Below are positions 34,495-42,842 of a DNA stretch of 64,000 nucleotides, piece by piece. This stretch comes from Sphingomonadales bacterium. GTDB lineage: Bacteria > Pseudomonadota > Alphaproteobacteria > SMXS01. Under the pieces are notes generated by a model, which saw nothing but the letters and a program-made list of their open reading frames with translations, searched no databases and was not told where the DNA came from. Location of the stretch: positions 1-64,000 of the forward strand of contig JALHLV010000008.1 in NCBI GenBank assembly GCA_022844405.1, read 5' to 3'. Made by a program: the position numbers and the translations under genes. The first letter of the stretch is position 1. Each line of letters begins with the position of its first letter.

Positions 34495-36063
34495 TCAGAA
34501 CTCGGCATGGCTTGCACCGGAGGCCGGCATGGCCCGCGGAATGCGCACGAACAGCATCAGCACGATCGCCGCCAGCGCCGACAACATCAGCCAGTGATAG
34601 CTGTTGATGAAGCTGATCATCATCGCCTGGCGGGTCACCTCGCGGTTGAGGAGCTCCAGCGACCCGGTGTCGGTGAGCGCCGCGAAGGTCTCGGGTATGC
34701 CGGTGCCGGCCAGACGCCAGCTCTCGTAATAGGGCGAGATGAACTGGCTGAGCTCGGCGTGGTTGAGCTGGGTGTACTGGGACAACAGCGCCACGCCGAT
34801 CGACAGGCCCGCCGACGTGCCCATGGCGCGGGTCAGGTTGAACATGGTGGCGGCCTCGACATGCAGGTGGCGCGGCAGGCTGGCGAAGGCGATGGTGTTG
34901 AGCTGGACGAACACCAGGCCCAGGCCCAGGCCCTGAACCGTCGCCGACCGGATGATGTCCCACTGGCTGATGTCGGTGGACAGCCGGGACAGGTCCCACA
35001 GGCCGATGGCCGCCAGGCCGAGGCCGGCGATGACGATCCACCGGACGTCGATGCGGTTCATCAGCCTGGCCGACAGGATCATGCCGATCATGGTGCCGAT
35101 GCCGCGCGGCGCCAGCACGTAGCCGACGGTCAGCGCCGGATAGCCCATGACGTTCTGCAGCATGGGCGGCTGCAGCGCGACGGTGATGTACATGTTGGAG
35201 CTGACGATCACGAACAGCAGCGAACCGGTGATGAAGTTGCGGTCGAGGAACAGGGCGCGGGAGACGAACGGCTTGGCGGCGGTGACCATCTGCACCACGA
35301 ACAGATAGAATGCCAGCGCTGCCAGCCCCGCATAGATCTTGATCTCGGTCGCCTCGAACCAATGCACGGTCTCGCCACGGTCCAGCATGAGCTGAAACGA
35401 GGCGATGGCGATGATCAGCATGGCGAAGCCGAAGACGTCGAAATAGGTGTCGGTGCTCGACTGGTACTCGTCCAGGAACACCCAGACCCCGGCCATCGAG
35501 ATGACGCCGAGCGGCACGTTGACCAGGAACACCCAGCGCCAGTTGGCCACTTCGGTGATGTAGCCGCCGATGGTCGGCCCCAGGATGGGCCCCAGCATCA
35601 TGCCGACGCCGATGATCGCCATGGCCTTGGCGAAGTATTCGCGGGGGTAGATGCGCATCATCACCGCCTGGGCGAGCGGCAGGAGCGCCGCGCTCGACAG
35701 GCCCTGCAGGGCGCGGAACAGCACCATCTGCTCGAGCGTCGCGGCGACCCCGCACAGCACCGAGGTGACGGTGAAGCCGGCCAGCGAGGCGAGCAGTACC
35801 TTCTTCTGGCCGATCCTGGCCGCCAGCCAGCCGACCAGCGGCGTGCCCACCGCCGAAGCGACGATGTAGCTGGTCAGCACCCAGGCGATCTGGTCGATGG
35901 TGGCGGCGAGCGATCCCTGCATATAGGGCAGGGCGACGTTGGCGATAGTGCCATCGACCGACTGCATGGTGGCGCCGATCATGATGAACACCACCACCAT
36001 GGTGTTGCGGAAGCCCAGCCGGAACGGCTGGCCGGGCGCCGCGGCTGGAGCGGCGGTGGACAC
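34495..36063 (-). CDS. DHA2-family MFS multidrug transporter (EmrB-like)
   Basis: A 522-residue protein with about 14 transmembrane helices. It has family motif segments such as MIGATMQSVDGTIANVALPY in helix 1, GWLAARIGQKKVLLASLAGF (motif A) and PILGPTIGGYI (motif C). It would export hydrophobic drugs or metabolites with the HlyD-type partner encoded immediately upstream; the GTG start overlaps the partner's TAG by one base (TAGTG), a sign of coupled translation. No outer-membrane TolC-like gene is adjacent. Confidence 0.92.
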   Translation of the reverse strand: MSTAAPAAAPGQPFRLGFRNTMVVVFIMIGATMQSVDGTIANVALPYMQGSLAATIDQIAWVLTSYIVASAVGTPLVGWLAARIGQKKVLLASLAGFTVTSVLCGVAATLEQMVLFRALQGLSSAALLPLAQAVMMRIYPREYFAKAMAIIGVGMMLGPILGPTIGGYITEVANWRWVFLVNVPLGVISMAGVWVFLDEYQSSTDTYFDVFGFAMLIIAIASFQLMLDRGETVHWFEATEIKIYAGLAALAFYLFVVQMVTAAKPFVSRALFLDRNFITGSLLFVIVSSNMYITVALQPPMLQNVMGYPALTVGYVLAPRGIGTMIGMILSARLMNRIDVRWIVIAGLGLAAIGLWDLSRLSTDISQWDIIRSATVQGLGLGLVFVQLNTIAFASLPRHLHVEAATMFNLTRAMGTSAGLSIGVALLSQYTQLNHAELSQFISPYYESWRLAGTGIPETFAALTDTGSLELLNREVTRQAMMISFINSYHWLMLSALAAIVLMLFVRIPRAMPASGASHAEF

Positions 36064-37124
36064 TAGCCGCCGAACGGCAGGCCGCGCTTGCGGCCGGTGT
36101 CGATCGACACGTTGGCGCTCATGCCGGCGCGCAGCGGCACGCCGTGCGGATCGCCGGTCAGCTCCAGGCGCACCGGCACGCGCTGGGTGATCTTGACCCA
36201 GTTGCCCGTCGCGTTCTGCGCCGGCAGGACGGAATATTCCGAGCCGGCCGCCGGGGAGATGCCCGACACCACCGCGCGCAGCTCCACATCCGGATAGGTG
36301 TCGATCACCAGCGTCGCCTTCTGGCCGGGGCGGACATGGGTCAGGTCGGTTTCCTTGACGTTGGCCTCGACCCAAACCGAATCCGTCGCCATCAGCGCGA
36401 ACATGGTCTGTCCGGCATTGACGTACTCGCCCGGCTGCAGGCCGGTCTTGGCGACGATGCCGTTGACGCGCGTGCGCACCGTGGTGTTGCGCAGGTTGCG
36501 CTTGGCTTCCTCCAGCTTTGTGCGCGCCTTCAGCACCTTGGGATGCCGGTCGGGAGCGCCGCCGGCTCCCAGTTCGGCGATGACGGTGTCGATGTCGCGT
36601 TTGGCGGTCGCCGCGCGGTTGCGAGCCTCGGTGAGACGGTGCTCGACTTCCTCCAGCTTGGCCCGGGAGATGGTATTGGACTGGGCGAGCCGCGAATAGC
36701 GGGCGAACTCGTTCTGCTGGTACGCCACGTCGGACGACGCCGTCGCCAGCTCGGAACGCTTCATGTCCAGCCTGGCCTTCATCGACTCCACATCCAGCCT
36801 GTTCTCGGCCAGCTCGGCTTCCGCCTCGGCCACGGCGATCTCGTATGGCTCCGGGTCGATCTGGAAGAGGATGTCCCCGGCCTTCACCGCCTGGTTCTCG
36901 CGGATCATGATCTGGACGATCTCGCCGCTCACATTGGCCGCCACCGAAACCATACCCGCCCGGACATAGGCGTTGTCGGTGGTCACGTAGCGCCCGCCGG
37001 TGACATAGAAATATCCGGCGACGGCCAGCGCCACGAGCGGTCCGAGCACGAGCAGGGCGATGCGCGCGGTGCGGCGACGGTGCACAGGTCGCACCAGGCT
37101 GCTATCTCCCCAGTTTTCCGTCAT
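36063..37124 (-). CDS. HlyD/EmrA-family periplasmic adaptor
   Basis: A 353-residue membrane fusion protein. An N-terminal membrane helix (ARIALLVLGPLVALAVAGYF) is followed by a biotinyl-lipoyl half (VSVAANVSGEIVQIMIRENQ), a long coiled-coil hairpin (about 95-190) and the second half (TRVNGIVAKTGLQPGEYVNA), then a beta barrel. It pairs with the MFS protein encoded next and connects it to an outer-membrane channel. No regulator gene adjoins it. Confidence 0.93.
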   Translation of the reverse strand: MTENWGDSSLVRPVHRRRTARIALLVLGPLVALAVAGYFYVTGGRYVTTDNAYVRAGMVSVAANVSGEIVQIMIRENQAVKAGDILFQIDPEPYEIAVAEAEAELAENRLDVESMKARLDMKRSELATASSDVAYQQNEFARYSRLAQSNTISRAKLEEVEHRLTEARNRAATAKRDIDTVIAELGAGGAPDRHPKVLKARTKLEEAKRNLRNTTVRTRVNGIVAKTGLQPGEYVNAGQTMFALMATDSVWVEANVKETDLTHVRPGQKATLVIDTYPDVELRAVVSGISPAAGSEYSVLPAQNATGNWVKITQRVPVRLELTGDPHGVPLRAGMSANVSIDTGRKRGLPFGG

Positions 37125-37254
37125 ACGCGCTTATTGTTCTTGGCAGCGCCACGTTACCCGAATTCGCCATGGGCCGAAGCTGGTTTTTGGTGCCCGCCCC
37201 AACTTTGTGGGCACGCCGCGGTAACGCGCGCCGCGACGCGAGACACATGATCAC

Positions 37255-37390
37255 ATGTTCGGCGTCGAGGACCCGTCCCATGCGAATACCGCCGAGCTGC
37301 TCGGGCCGCGCGCCAGCACGGTGAAGTCCCGCCTGTTCCGGGCGCGAGAGAAGCTGCACGCCCCGACGGGATGCCGCCGCTCAGCGGCGC
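37255..37390 (+). pseudogene. Remnant of a sigma-factor region 4 (ECF type)
   Basis: An in-frame stretch reads ANTAELLGPRASTVKSRLFR followed by AREKLHA, which matches the sigma-70 region 4.2 recognition helix of ECF sigma factors (the usual form is I-AELLG-P-GTVKSRL-RAR). A TAA lies ten codons before, there is no region 2, and the reading frame runs on into the antisense of the superoxide dismutase gene. It is best read as the broken 3' end of a lost sigma factor gene. The match is short, so coincidence is possible. Confidence 0.4.
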
Positions 37391-37986
37391 GCCGCACGCA
37401 AATTGGCGGCGGCGAACTCCCAGTTGAGCCGCTCGTCGATCACCGCCTTCACATAGTCGGGGCGGACATTCTGGTAATCCAGGTAGTAGGCATGCTCCCA
37501 GACGTCGATGCACAGGAGCGGCACCGCGTCGCCCTCGCAGAACGGGGGAACGGCGTCGTGGGTGTCGCGGATGCGCAGCGCGCCGCCCTCCAGCGTCACC
37601 CACGCCCAGCCGCTACCGAAGTGGCCGATCGCCGCCTCCACCAGCGCGTCGCGCAGCCCTTCGAACCCGCCGAAGCCATCGGCCAGGAGCGTGTCGAAGG
37701 CCTCGTCGGGCTTTCCGCCGCCCTCGGGCGACAGGGAACGCCAATAGAAACCGTGATTCCAGGCCTGAGCGGCCTGGTTGAAAAGTTGCTTGCGGCTTTC
37801 GTCGCCGTGCGTCCGCCGGATAATGGTCTCCAGATCGGCGCCGGCGAGCGCGGTTCCCTCGATCAATTCGTTGGTCTTGTCCACATAGGCGGCGTGGTGC
37901 TTGTCGTGGTGCAGGGCAAGGGTCCGCCGAGAAATGCACGGCTCCAGCGCGTCATAGGCGTAAGGCAAGGCAGGCAGTGTGATCAT
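37381..37986 (-). CDS. sodB: Superoxide dismutase, iron type
   Basis: A 201-residue Fe/Mn superoxide dismutase, converting superoxide to O2 and H2O2 in the cytoplasm (no signal peptide). Metal ligands are His26 (LALHHDKHH), His78 in AAQAWNHGFYW, and the Asp and His of DVWEHAYYLDYQN. The Gln in AAQ at position 74 is the iron-type marker. The start at 37986 follows GGAGGA by five bases; ATGs further up lack such a site. Upstream, a minus-strand GGAAC-N17-CGTT motif resembles the EcfG general stress promoter of alphaproteobacteria. Confidence 0.95.
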   Translation of the reverse strand: MITLPALPYAYDALEPCISRRTLALHHDKHHAAYVDKTNELIEGTALAGADLETIIRRTHGDESRKQLFNQAAQAWNHGFYWRSLSPEGGGKPDEAFDTLLADGFGGFEGLRDALVEAAIGHFGSGWAWVTLEGGALRIRDTHDAVPPFCEGDAVPLLCIDVWEHAYYLDYQNVRPDYVKAVIDERLNWEFAAANLRAARR

Positions 37987-38066
37987 CGACTCCTCCGTCA
38001 TGTGGCGCCTTGACGCGCCCCCTTGCATCGCATTGAGCAAACGGGGAAAATTCAGCGGCGCTGTCG

Positions 38067-38091
38067 GGAACTTTTCCCGTATGCCCCGGTT
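38067..38091 (+). promoter_or_regulatory. Candidate EcfG-type stress promoter toward the secreted repeat protein
   Basis: GGAAC (38067-38071) and GGTT (38088-38091) are separated by 16 bases, close to the alphaproteobacterial general-stress consensus GGAAC-N16/17-CGTT. It points toward the gene at 38280, about 190 bases downstream, which is a long leader. It is weaker than the oppositely directed motif at 38110-38135. Confidence 0.3.
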
Positions 38092-38109
38092 TCGGGGGAT
38101 CGGTGAAAG

Positions 38110-38135
38110 AACGCGGCGGCACGGGACGGGGTTCC
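38110..38135 (-). promoter_or_regulatory. Candidate EcfG-type general stress promoter of sodB
   Basis: On the minus strand GGAAC (38135-38131) and CGTT (38113-38110) are separated by 17 bases, an exact match to the EcfG consensus. Transcription would begin near 38103, giving a leader of about 117 bases before sodB. A stress-regulated superoxide dismutase is biologically sensible. Confidence 0.45.
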
Positions 38136-38279
38136 GTTGAAATCGCGTTGCCATGAATCCGCCATCTTCGGTTCACGTCGGGTTCAGCACCAACGGAGCA
38201 CACTGCAATGTATGGGTGATGCCGGGACACCAGGAGAGTCTGCCCGGCCGCCACCTTCAACCCGCATAGGGAGAGACCG

Positions 38280-39575
38280 ATGCGAAGGAGTCTAACGTCC
38301 ACCCTCAAGCAGGTGCTAATCTCGGGCACGGCCTGCGCGCTGCTCATGGGGTCGTCGGCGGCCTTTGCGCGCGATGACGAGGAAAAACAGCGCCAGAAGC
38401 AGGAACGCCAGCTGGAGCGCCAGCAACGCCAGCAGGAACGCCAGCAGGACAGGGGCGACCGTACCCCGCGCGGCGCCCAGCAGCAGCAACAGTGGCAGCA
38501 GCCGCAGCAGCAGAGCCCGTCGCAGCGCGACGCGGCCCGCGACTGGCAGAACAACCGCGGCGGCGGCGATAGCCGCGGCGGCGAAAACAGGCGCACCTAC
38601 GAGCAGCCACAGGACCGTCAGCGGCACTATATCCAGCCACAGCAGCAGAGCCCGTCGCAGCGCGACGCGGCCCGCGACTGGCAGAACAACCGTGGCAACG
38701 ACGGCAGCCGCAACGCCTGGCAGAACAACAACCATCGCAACGGGCAGCCGGGTGGCGCCGACGACCGCAACCCGTATGGCAACACCTGGGACAAGGGGGA
38801 CAAGCGAGAGTACCGGGCGGAACGGCGCGACGACCGGCAGGACCACAAGCAGGACCGCCGCGAGGACCGGGCCGACCGCCGCGACGAACGCCGCGACGGC
38901 ACCTGGAGCAAGCAGGACGGGAGGGACTACCGCGAGGAGCGGCGCGACGACCGGCGCGACTACAAGCAGGATCGCCGCGAGGATCGCGCCGATCGGCGGG
39001 AAGCGCGCGACAACCGCAACGACTGGCGCCACGACCATTGGCGGAACGACCGCAACGACTGGCGCCACGACCGGCATACCTGGGAGCGCCGCTGGTACGA
39101 CCGCAACCGGCACGATCACGGCTGGGTCTGGCACCGCGCGCCGCATCGGCACTATTCCTGGTACCGGCCCGGCTTCTCGATCGGCTACCTGCCGCGCGGC
39201 TATCGTCCACTGCGGGTGGGCTACCGCGACTACTACTACCATGAGGGCCTGTACTATTCGCGCGGCTCGGCCGGCTACACGGTCGTGACCGCCCCGTTCG
39301 GCGCGCTGATCGCCAGCCTGCCGATCGGCTACAGCACGCTCTACTATGACGGAAGGCCGTATTACTACTACTACGGCACCTACTATGCGTGGGATCCGCG
39401 CTACGGCCAGTACGTGGTTACAGAGCCGCCGGAAGGACTGGCGGTGGACTACCTGCCGGAGGGCTACGAGACCGAGTATCGCGGCGGAAACCTGTATTAC
39501 CGCTACGGCGACACTTGGTACCGCCCGGACTACCGCGACGACGGCAGCGAGGTGTTCATCAGCGTCCGCTTCTAG
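38280..39575 (+). CDS. Secreted Gln/Arg/Asp-rich repeat protein with C-terminal Tyr/Gly-rich domain
   Basis: A 431-residue exported protein with a signal peptide (TACALLMGSSAAFARDD). The mature protein begins with a Gln/Arg-rich segment. Then comes a block repeated twice (SPSQRDAARDWQNNRG, encoded by an exact 53-bp repeat). Next are two highly charged Arg/Asp repeats (DYKQDRREDRADRR type), and finally a folded C-terminal part of about 150 residues rich in Tyr and Gly (PRGYRPLRVGYRDYYYHEGL, LPEGYETEYRGGNLYYRYGD). The C-terminal part resembles the DUF6515/RcnB-like proteins of unknown function. GGGAGAG precedes the ATG. It carries its own terminator and possibly a stress promoter. Confidence 0.85.
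   Translation: MRRSLTSTLKQVLISGTACALLMGSSAAFARDDEEKQRQKQERQLERQQRQQERQQDRGDRTPRGAQQQQQWQQPQQQSPSQRDAARDWQNNRGGGDSRGGENRRTYEQPQDRQRHYIQPQQQSPSQRDAARDWQNNRGNDGSRNAWQNNNHRNGQPGGADDRNPYGNTWDKGDKREYRAERRDDRQDHKQDRREDRADRRDERRDGTWSKQDGRDYREERRDDRRDYKQDRREDRADRREARDNRNDWRHDHWRNDRNDWRHDRHTWERRWYDRNRHDHGWVWHRAPHRHYSWYRPGFSIGYLPRGYRPLRVGYRDYYYHEGLYYSRGSAGYTVVTAPFGALIASLPIGYSTLYYDGRPYYYYYGTYYAWDPRYGQYVVTEPPEGLAVDYLPEGYETEYRGGNLYYRYGDTWYRPDYRDDGSEVFISVRF
38505..38557 (+). repeat. 53-bp direct repeat, copy 1
   Basis: This stretch is identical base for base to 38640-38692, 135 bases downstream and in the same frame, inside the secreted repeat protein gene. Identity at the synonymous sites as well points to recent duplication or gene conversion. 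Confidence 0.9.
38640..38692 (+). repeat. 53-bp direct repeat, copy 2
   Basis: Second exact copy of the unit at 38505-38557. The 135-base offset is a multiple of three, so loss or gain of a unit would keep the reading frame. Confidence 0.9.
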
Positions 39576-39604
39576 GGGACGTTCGATCCCTACCGTCGGG
39601 AATG

Positions 39605-39635
39605 AACCCGCCCGGCATGCGCCGGGCGGGTTTTT
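39605..39635 (+). terminator. Rho-independent terminator after the secreted repeat protein gene
   Basis: An 11-bp stem, ACCCGCCCGGC / GCCGGGCGGGT, with an ATGC loop is followed by a T run. It separates the gene at 38280 from the sulfatase gene, which must have its own promoter within about 70 bases. Confidence 0.9.
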
Positions 39636-39707
39636 CTTTGTGCCGCTTTCAAACCGTGGGCGACTCCACTAGCCTCGGCAGGCAAACGAGCCATTCACGA
39701 GCGAGAC

Positions 39708-41210
39708 TTGGCCGAACTGAAGAGGCGGAGCGTTCTGGCGCTAGGCGCAGCGGGGCTGGCGTGGCCGGCTCTGGGGCAGACCCCGGCGGGCCGGGGCGCC
39801 GCCAACGTGTTGTTCATCTGCGTCGATGACCTGAACGAGTGGGTCGGCTGCCTGGACACCCAGCCGGCCACCCGGACGCCGAACATCGACCGTCTCGCCG
39901 CCGCCGGCACGCTGTTTCGCAACGCCTATACGCCCGTGCCCGCCTGCAAGCCCGCCCGCGAGGCGGTGCTGCGCGGCCTGCTTCCCATGCGCACCGGCGT
40001 CTACGTCAACGAGGACGCCGTGCCCGGCTGGCTGCGCGCCCGCACCAGCCTGCCCCGCCTGTTCCGCCGCGCGGGATACCGGTCCCTCGGCGGCGGCAAG
40101 ATGTTCCATGGCCAGTTCCACTATGCCGGCCTGAACACGCTGGGCCGGCGCTCGGCACCCTGGGAGGAGGACTACGCGCAGGAGGAGGACTGGGACGAGT
40201 TCCACCATTTCGACTACGAATGCCTGCCCAGTCCATGGCCCGCGGCGGGCATCGGCCGGCGGGCCTACGACTGGGGCGAGGCGCCCGCGGGCCATCCGAC
40301 GCCCGACGAGGGCCTGGCCGATTGGGCGGCAGGCCTTCTCCGCCGGCCGAGCGACAGGCCGTTCTTCCTGGCCGTGGGCTTCTACAAACCGCATATCCCC
40401 TGGTATGCGCCGAAGGCATTCATCGACCTGATCGACGACGACGCGATCGGCATGCCCGACAATCCGCCCGAGGCGATGAAAAGGCTGTATCCGGCCTATG
40501 ACAGCAGCATCTACCGCGATCCCATCGAGAAGAAGGGCCTGACCCGGGCCGCCATCAAAGGCTACCTGGCGGCGATCGCCTTCGCCGACCATCAGATCGG
40601 CCGGGTTGTCGATGCGCTGCACGCCGGTCCCCATGCCGGCAACACCCACGTCATCCTGTGGAGCGACAACGGCCACCACCTGGGCGAAAAGCGGCAATGG
40701 GGAAAGCAGACATTGTGGGAGCAATCGACCCATGTGCCCCTGATCATCGCGCCGGCGGGCGGCGCGGCGGGTCAGCGCTGCGACCAGTGCGTGTCGACGA
40801 TCGACCTGATGCGCACGGTGTGCGGACTGGCCAATGTGGCGGCGCCCGCGGATGTGGACGGGCGTGACCTGGCGCCATTGCTCCATGCACCGGAGACGCC
40901 CTGGCGCTATCCGGCGATCTCCGTCAAGGGGCCGGGCTCGGTCTCCCTTAGGTACGGGCCTTACCGCTATACGCGCTATGCCACCGGCGCCGAGGAACTC
41001 TACGACCACCGCGACGACCGCAAGGAGTGGAACAACCGCGCCGAGAGCGCCGCCTACGCGCCGGTCGTGCGTCAGTTCGACGCCCTGTTCCCCAAGCATT
41101 TCGCCGAATCCGCGACCGGGCCGCTGATGATGAGGCTCCGCCGGAAGATCGGGAGCTACACCGACTGGCTCGACACCGCCCTGTCGTTTTCGGATCCCTG
41201 CGACAGCTAG
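39708..41210 (+). CDS. Exported arylsulfatase-type sulfatase
   Basis: A 500-residue type I sulfatase, most like iduronate-2-sulfatase types. The N-terminal signal has a twin arginine (LKRRSVLALGAAGLAWPALG), suggesting Tat export. Metal ligands begin at CVDDLNEW (Asp40, Asp41). The formylglycine site is CKPAR, with Cys80 converted by a maturation enzyme encoded elsewhere. Later LWSDNGHHLGE completes the metal site. It would remove sulfate esters from a sugar or polysaccharide. The TTG start is the only one that retains the signal. It converges on the exopolysaccharide locus, which encodes two sulfotransferases. Confidence 0.92.
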   Translation: MAELKRRSVLALGAAGLAWPALGQTPAGRGAANVLFICVDDLNEWVGCLDTQPATRTPNIDRLAAAGTLFRNAYTPVPACKPAREAVLRGLLPMRTGVYVNEDAVPGWLRARTSLPRLFRRAGYRSLGGGKMFHGQFHYAGLNTLGRRSAPWEEDYAQEEDWDEFHHFDYECLPSPWPAAGIGRRAYDWGEAPAGHPTPDEGLADWAAGLLRRPSDRPFFLAVGFYKPHIPWYAPKAFIDLIDDDAIGMPDNPPEAMKRLYPAYDSSIYRDPIEKKGLTRAAIKGYLAAIAFADHQIGRVVDALHAGPHAGNTHVILWSDNGHHLGEKRQWGKQTLWEQSTHVPLIIAPAGGAAGQRCDQCVSTIDLMRTVCGLANVAAPADVDGRDLAPLLHAPETPWRYPAISVKGPGSVSLRYGPYRYTRYATGAEELYDHRDDRKEWNNRAESAAYAPVVRQFDALFPKHFAESATGPLMMRLRRKIGSYTDWLDTALSFSDPCDS

Positions 41211-41222
41211 GGCGGCGGCCGT

Positions 41223-42641
41223 CTAGTAGGCGTTCCTCTGGAACAGCACCACCGAGGCCGTGCGCAGCAGAATCTGCATGTCCAGCCAAGGCGACCAGTT
41301 GTCCACATAGGCAAGGTCATAGACGATGCGGCGCTGCATATCCTCGATGGTCCGGGTCTCGCCGCGGGCGCCGTTCACCTGCGCCCAGCCGGTGATGCCC
41401 GGCTTGATCTTGTGACGCGCCAGATAGTCGTCGATCTGGTCGGCGTACTCGGCGTTCATGGAAACCGCATGCGGCCGCGGCCCGACCAGCGACATGTCGC
41501 CGCGCAGCACGTTCACCAGTTGCGGCAGTTCGTCGATGCTCATGGCGCGCAGCAATCGTCCGATCCGGGTGATCCGCGGGTCACCCCGCGTGGCCTGCCT
41601 GAAGCCGGATTCGCCCTCGGCGAGCATCGTGCGGAACTTGAAGATCGAAAACTCGCGTCCCTGGAAGCCGACCCGTCGTTGCACGTAGAACACCGGGCCG
41701 GGTGAATCGAACTTGATCAGGACCGCGACCACCACGAGCAGCGGCAGCAGCGCCAGCAGCATGACGCTGGCCAGCAGATAGTCGGCGGCGAGTTTGATCA
41801 CCCGCCCGTGCCTGGACAGCGGGCTGCGCATGAGATTCATAGCCGGCAGTCCGCCCAGCGTGGTGATGGGACGGCCGATCCACTCGTGCCCCAGCCGCGG
41901 CAGCATCAGCTCCACATCGAGCGCCAGGCTGCGGAGCAACGCGACGCAGCGGTCGATGATTTCGGGCTCGCGCCAATTGAACAGCAGCACGACGCGGTCG
42001 GGCCGCAAGGTCCCAGCCATGTCGGCCAGTTGATCCATGCCCGTGCGCACCGGGCAGCCATCGACCGGGGCGGGCATATCGCCACCGACCGAGACGATGC
42101 CCAGGACCTTGAGCACCCGGGGATTCCTGGTGGCGAGCCAGGCAGTGAAGCTGGCGATGCGCTCGTTATCGCCGACCAGCAACAGCCGGTCGCAGAGCGC
42201 GCCGTTGTCCTGGGCAGCCCGGACGAAGGCCGCGCGCACGAAGAACCACGCGACCAGCCCCAGCGAACTGATCATCATCCACAAGCCGAACCAGATGCGC
42301 GAGAAGTCGGCCGACGTCTTCGAGCCGAATCCGATGCCGAGCAGGATCAGCGTCACCAGCATCTGCGCGCCGACCAGCATCACCGTCTGCCGGGCGCGCT
42401 TTGCATAAGTCTCCAGCGCGTAGAGCTGGCGCCAGCGGAAGATGTTGACGGACAGGATCGCTCCCAGGATCACCGGAAACAGATAGCTCGGGGCCAGCGC
42501 GAACTCGCCGACCCGCACCAGCGAGGCAATACCGGCCGACACCAGGATGACCGCCACGTCGCCAGCCATGGCGACGAGTTCGATCATCCGCGGCGTCCAG
42601 CGGAGGTCTGTTTGACCCGCCGGCGCCGCGCACTTGATCAC
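41223..42641 (-). CDS. Polyprenyl-phosphate sugar-1-phosphate transferase (exopolysaccharide priming enzyme)
   Basis: About 472 residues of the WcaJ/CpsE type. Four N-terminal membrane helices are followed by a nucleotide-binding-like CoA fold, a fifth helix (LLASVMLLALLPLLVVVAVL) and the catalytic bacterial sugar transferase domain: RVGFQGREFSIFKFRTM, DELPQLVNVLRGDMSLVGPR, KPGITGWAQVNGARGET. It transfers hexose-1-phosphate to undecaprenyl phosphate to start repeat-unit synthesis. The GTG at 42641 has AGAGGGGG five bases upstream; an upstream start nine codons earlier is less likely. It is divergent from the flippase gene, with a 10-bp inverted repeat in between. Confidence 0.93.
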   Translation of the reverse strand: MIKCAAPAGQTDLRWTPRMIELVAMAGDVAVILVSAGIASLVRVGEFALAPSYLFPVILGAILSVNIFRWRQLYALETYAKRARQTVMLVGAQMLVTLILLGIGFGSKTSADFSRIWFGLWMMISSLGLVAWFFVRAAFVRAAQDNGALCDRLLLVGDNERIASFTAWLATRNPRVLKVLGIVSVGGDMPAPVDGCPVRTGMDQLADMAGTLRPDRVVLLFNWREPEIIDRCVALLRSLALDVELMLPRLGHEWIGRPITTLGGLPAMNLMRSPLSRHGRVIKLAADYLLASVMLLALLPLLVVVAVLIKFDSPGPVFYVQRRVGFQGREFSIFKFRTMLAEGESGFRQATRGDPRITRIGRLLRAMSIDELPQLVNVLRGDMSLVGPRPHAVSMNAEYADQIDDYLARHKIKPGITGWAQVNGARGETRTIEDMQRRIVYDLAYVDNWSPWLDMQILLRTASVVLFQRNAY

Positions 42642-42699
42642 GACCCCCTCTTTACCCGTCTGAAGCACGCGCGATTGCCCCTGTCTGCGCCTTCCTGTC

Positions 42700-42736
42700 C
42701 AATGGCGGAGATTTTGCGTTCAATGATCCGCCATTG
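42700..42736. promoter_or_regulatory. Inverted repeat in the divergent exopolysaccharide promoter region
   Basis: CAATGGCGGA (42700-42709) and TCCGCCATTG (42727-42736) are perfect reverse complements with a 17-base spacer, located between the priming transferase and flippase genes. No gene lies here. It could bind a dimeric regulator of both operons or form a leader hairpin. Confidence 0.35.
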
Positions 42737-42842
42737 CCAGTCAAAACGCCCCGCGGACGCGCGGGCGACAGGATTGCGCGGGAGAACCGTGCCAGTGTAT
42801 GCCATGCCGGCGAACAGCCGCGACTGAGGGGATGCCGGTCCG

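Noticed and set aside
38316-39242. Minus-strand frame rich in Val and Ala that looks membrane-like
   Set aside because: It is the complement of Arg/Asp-rich repeats; the apparent hydrophobic helices come from the reverse translation. The plus-strand gene has a signal peptide, ribosome binding site and terminator.
38280-39300. CRISPR-like array suggested by the repeated segments
   Set aside because: The repeats are in frame inside a coding gene, only two are exact, and no cas gene is present.
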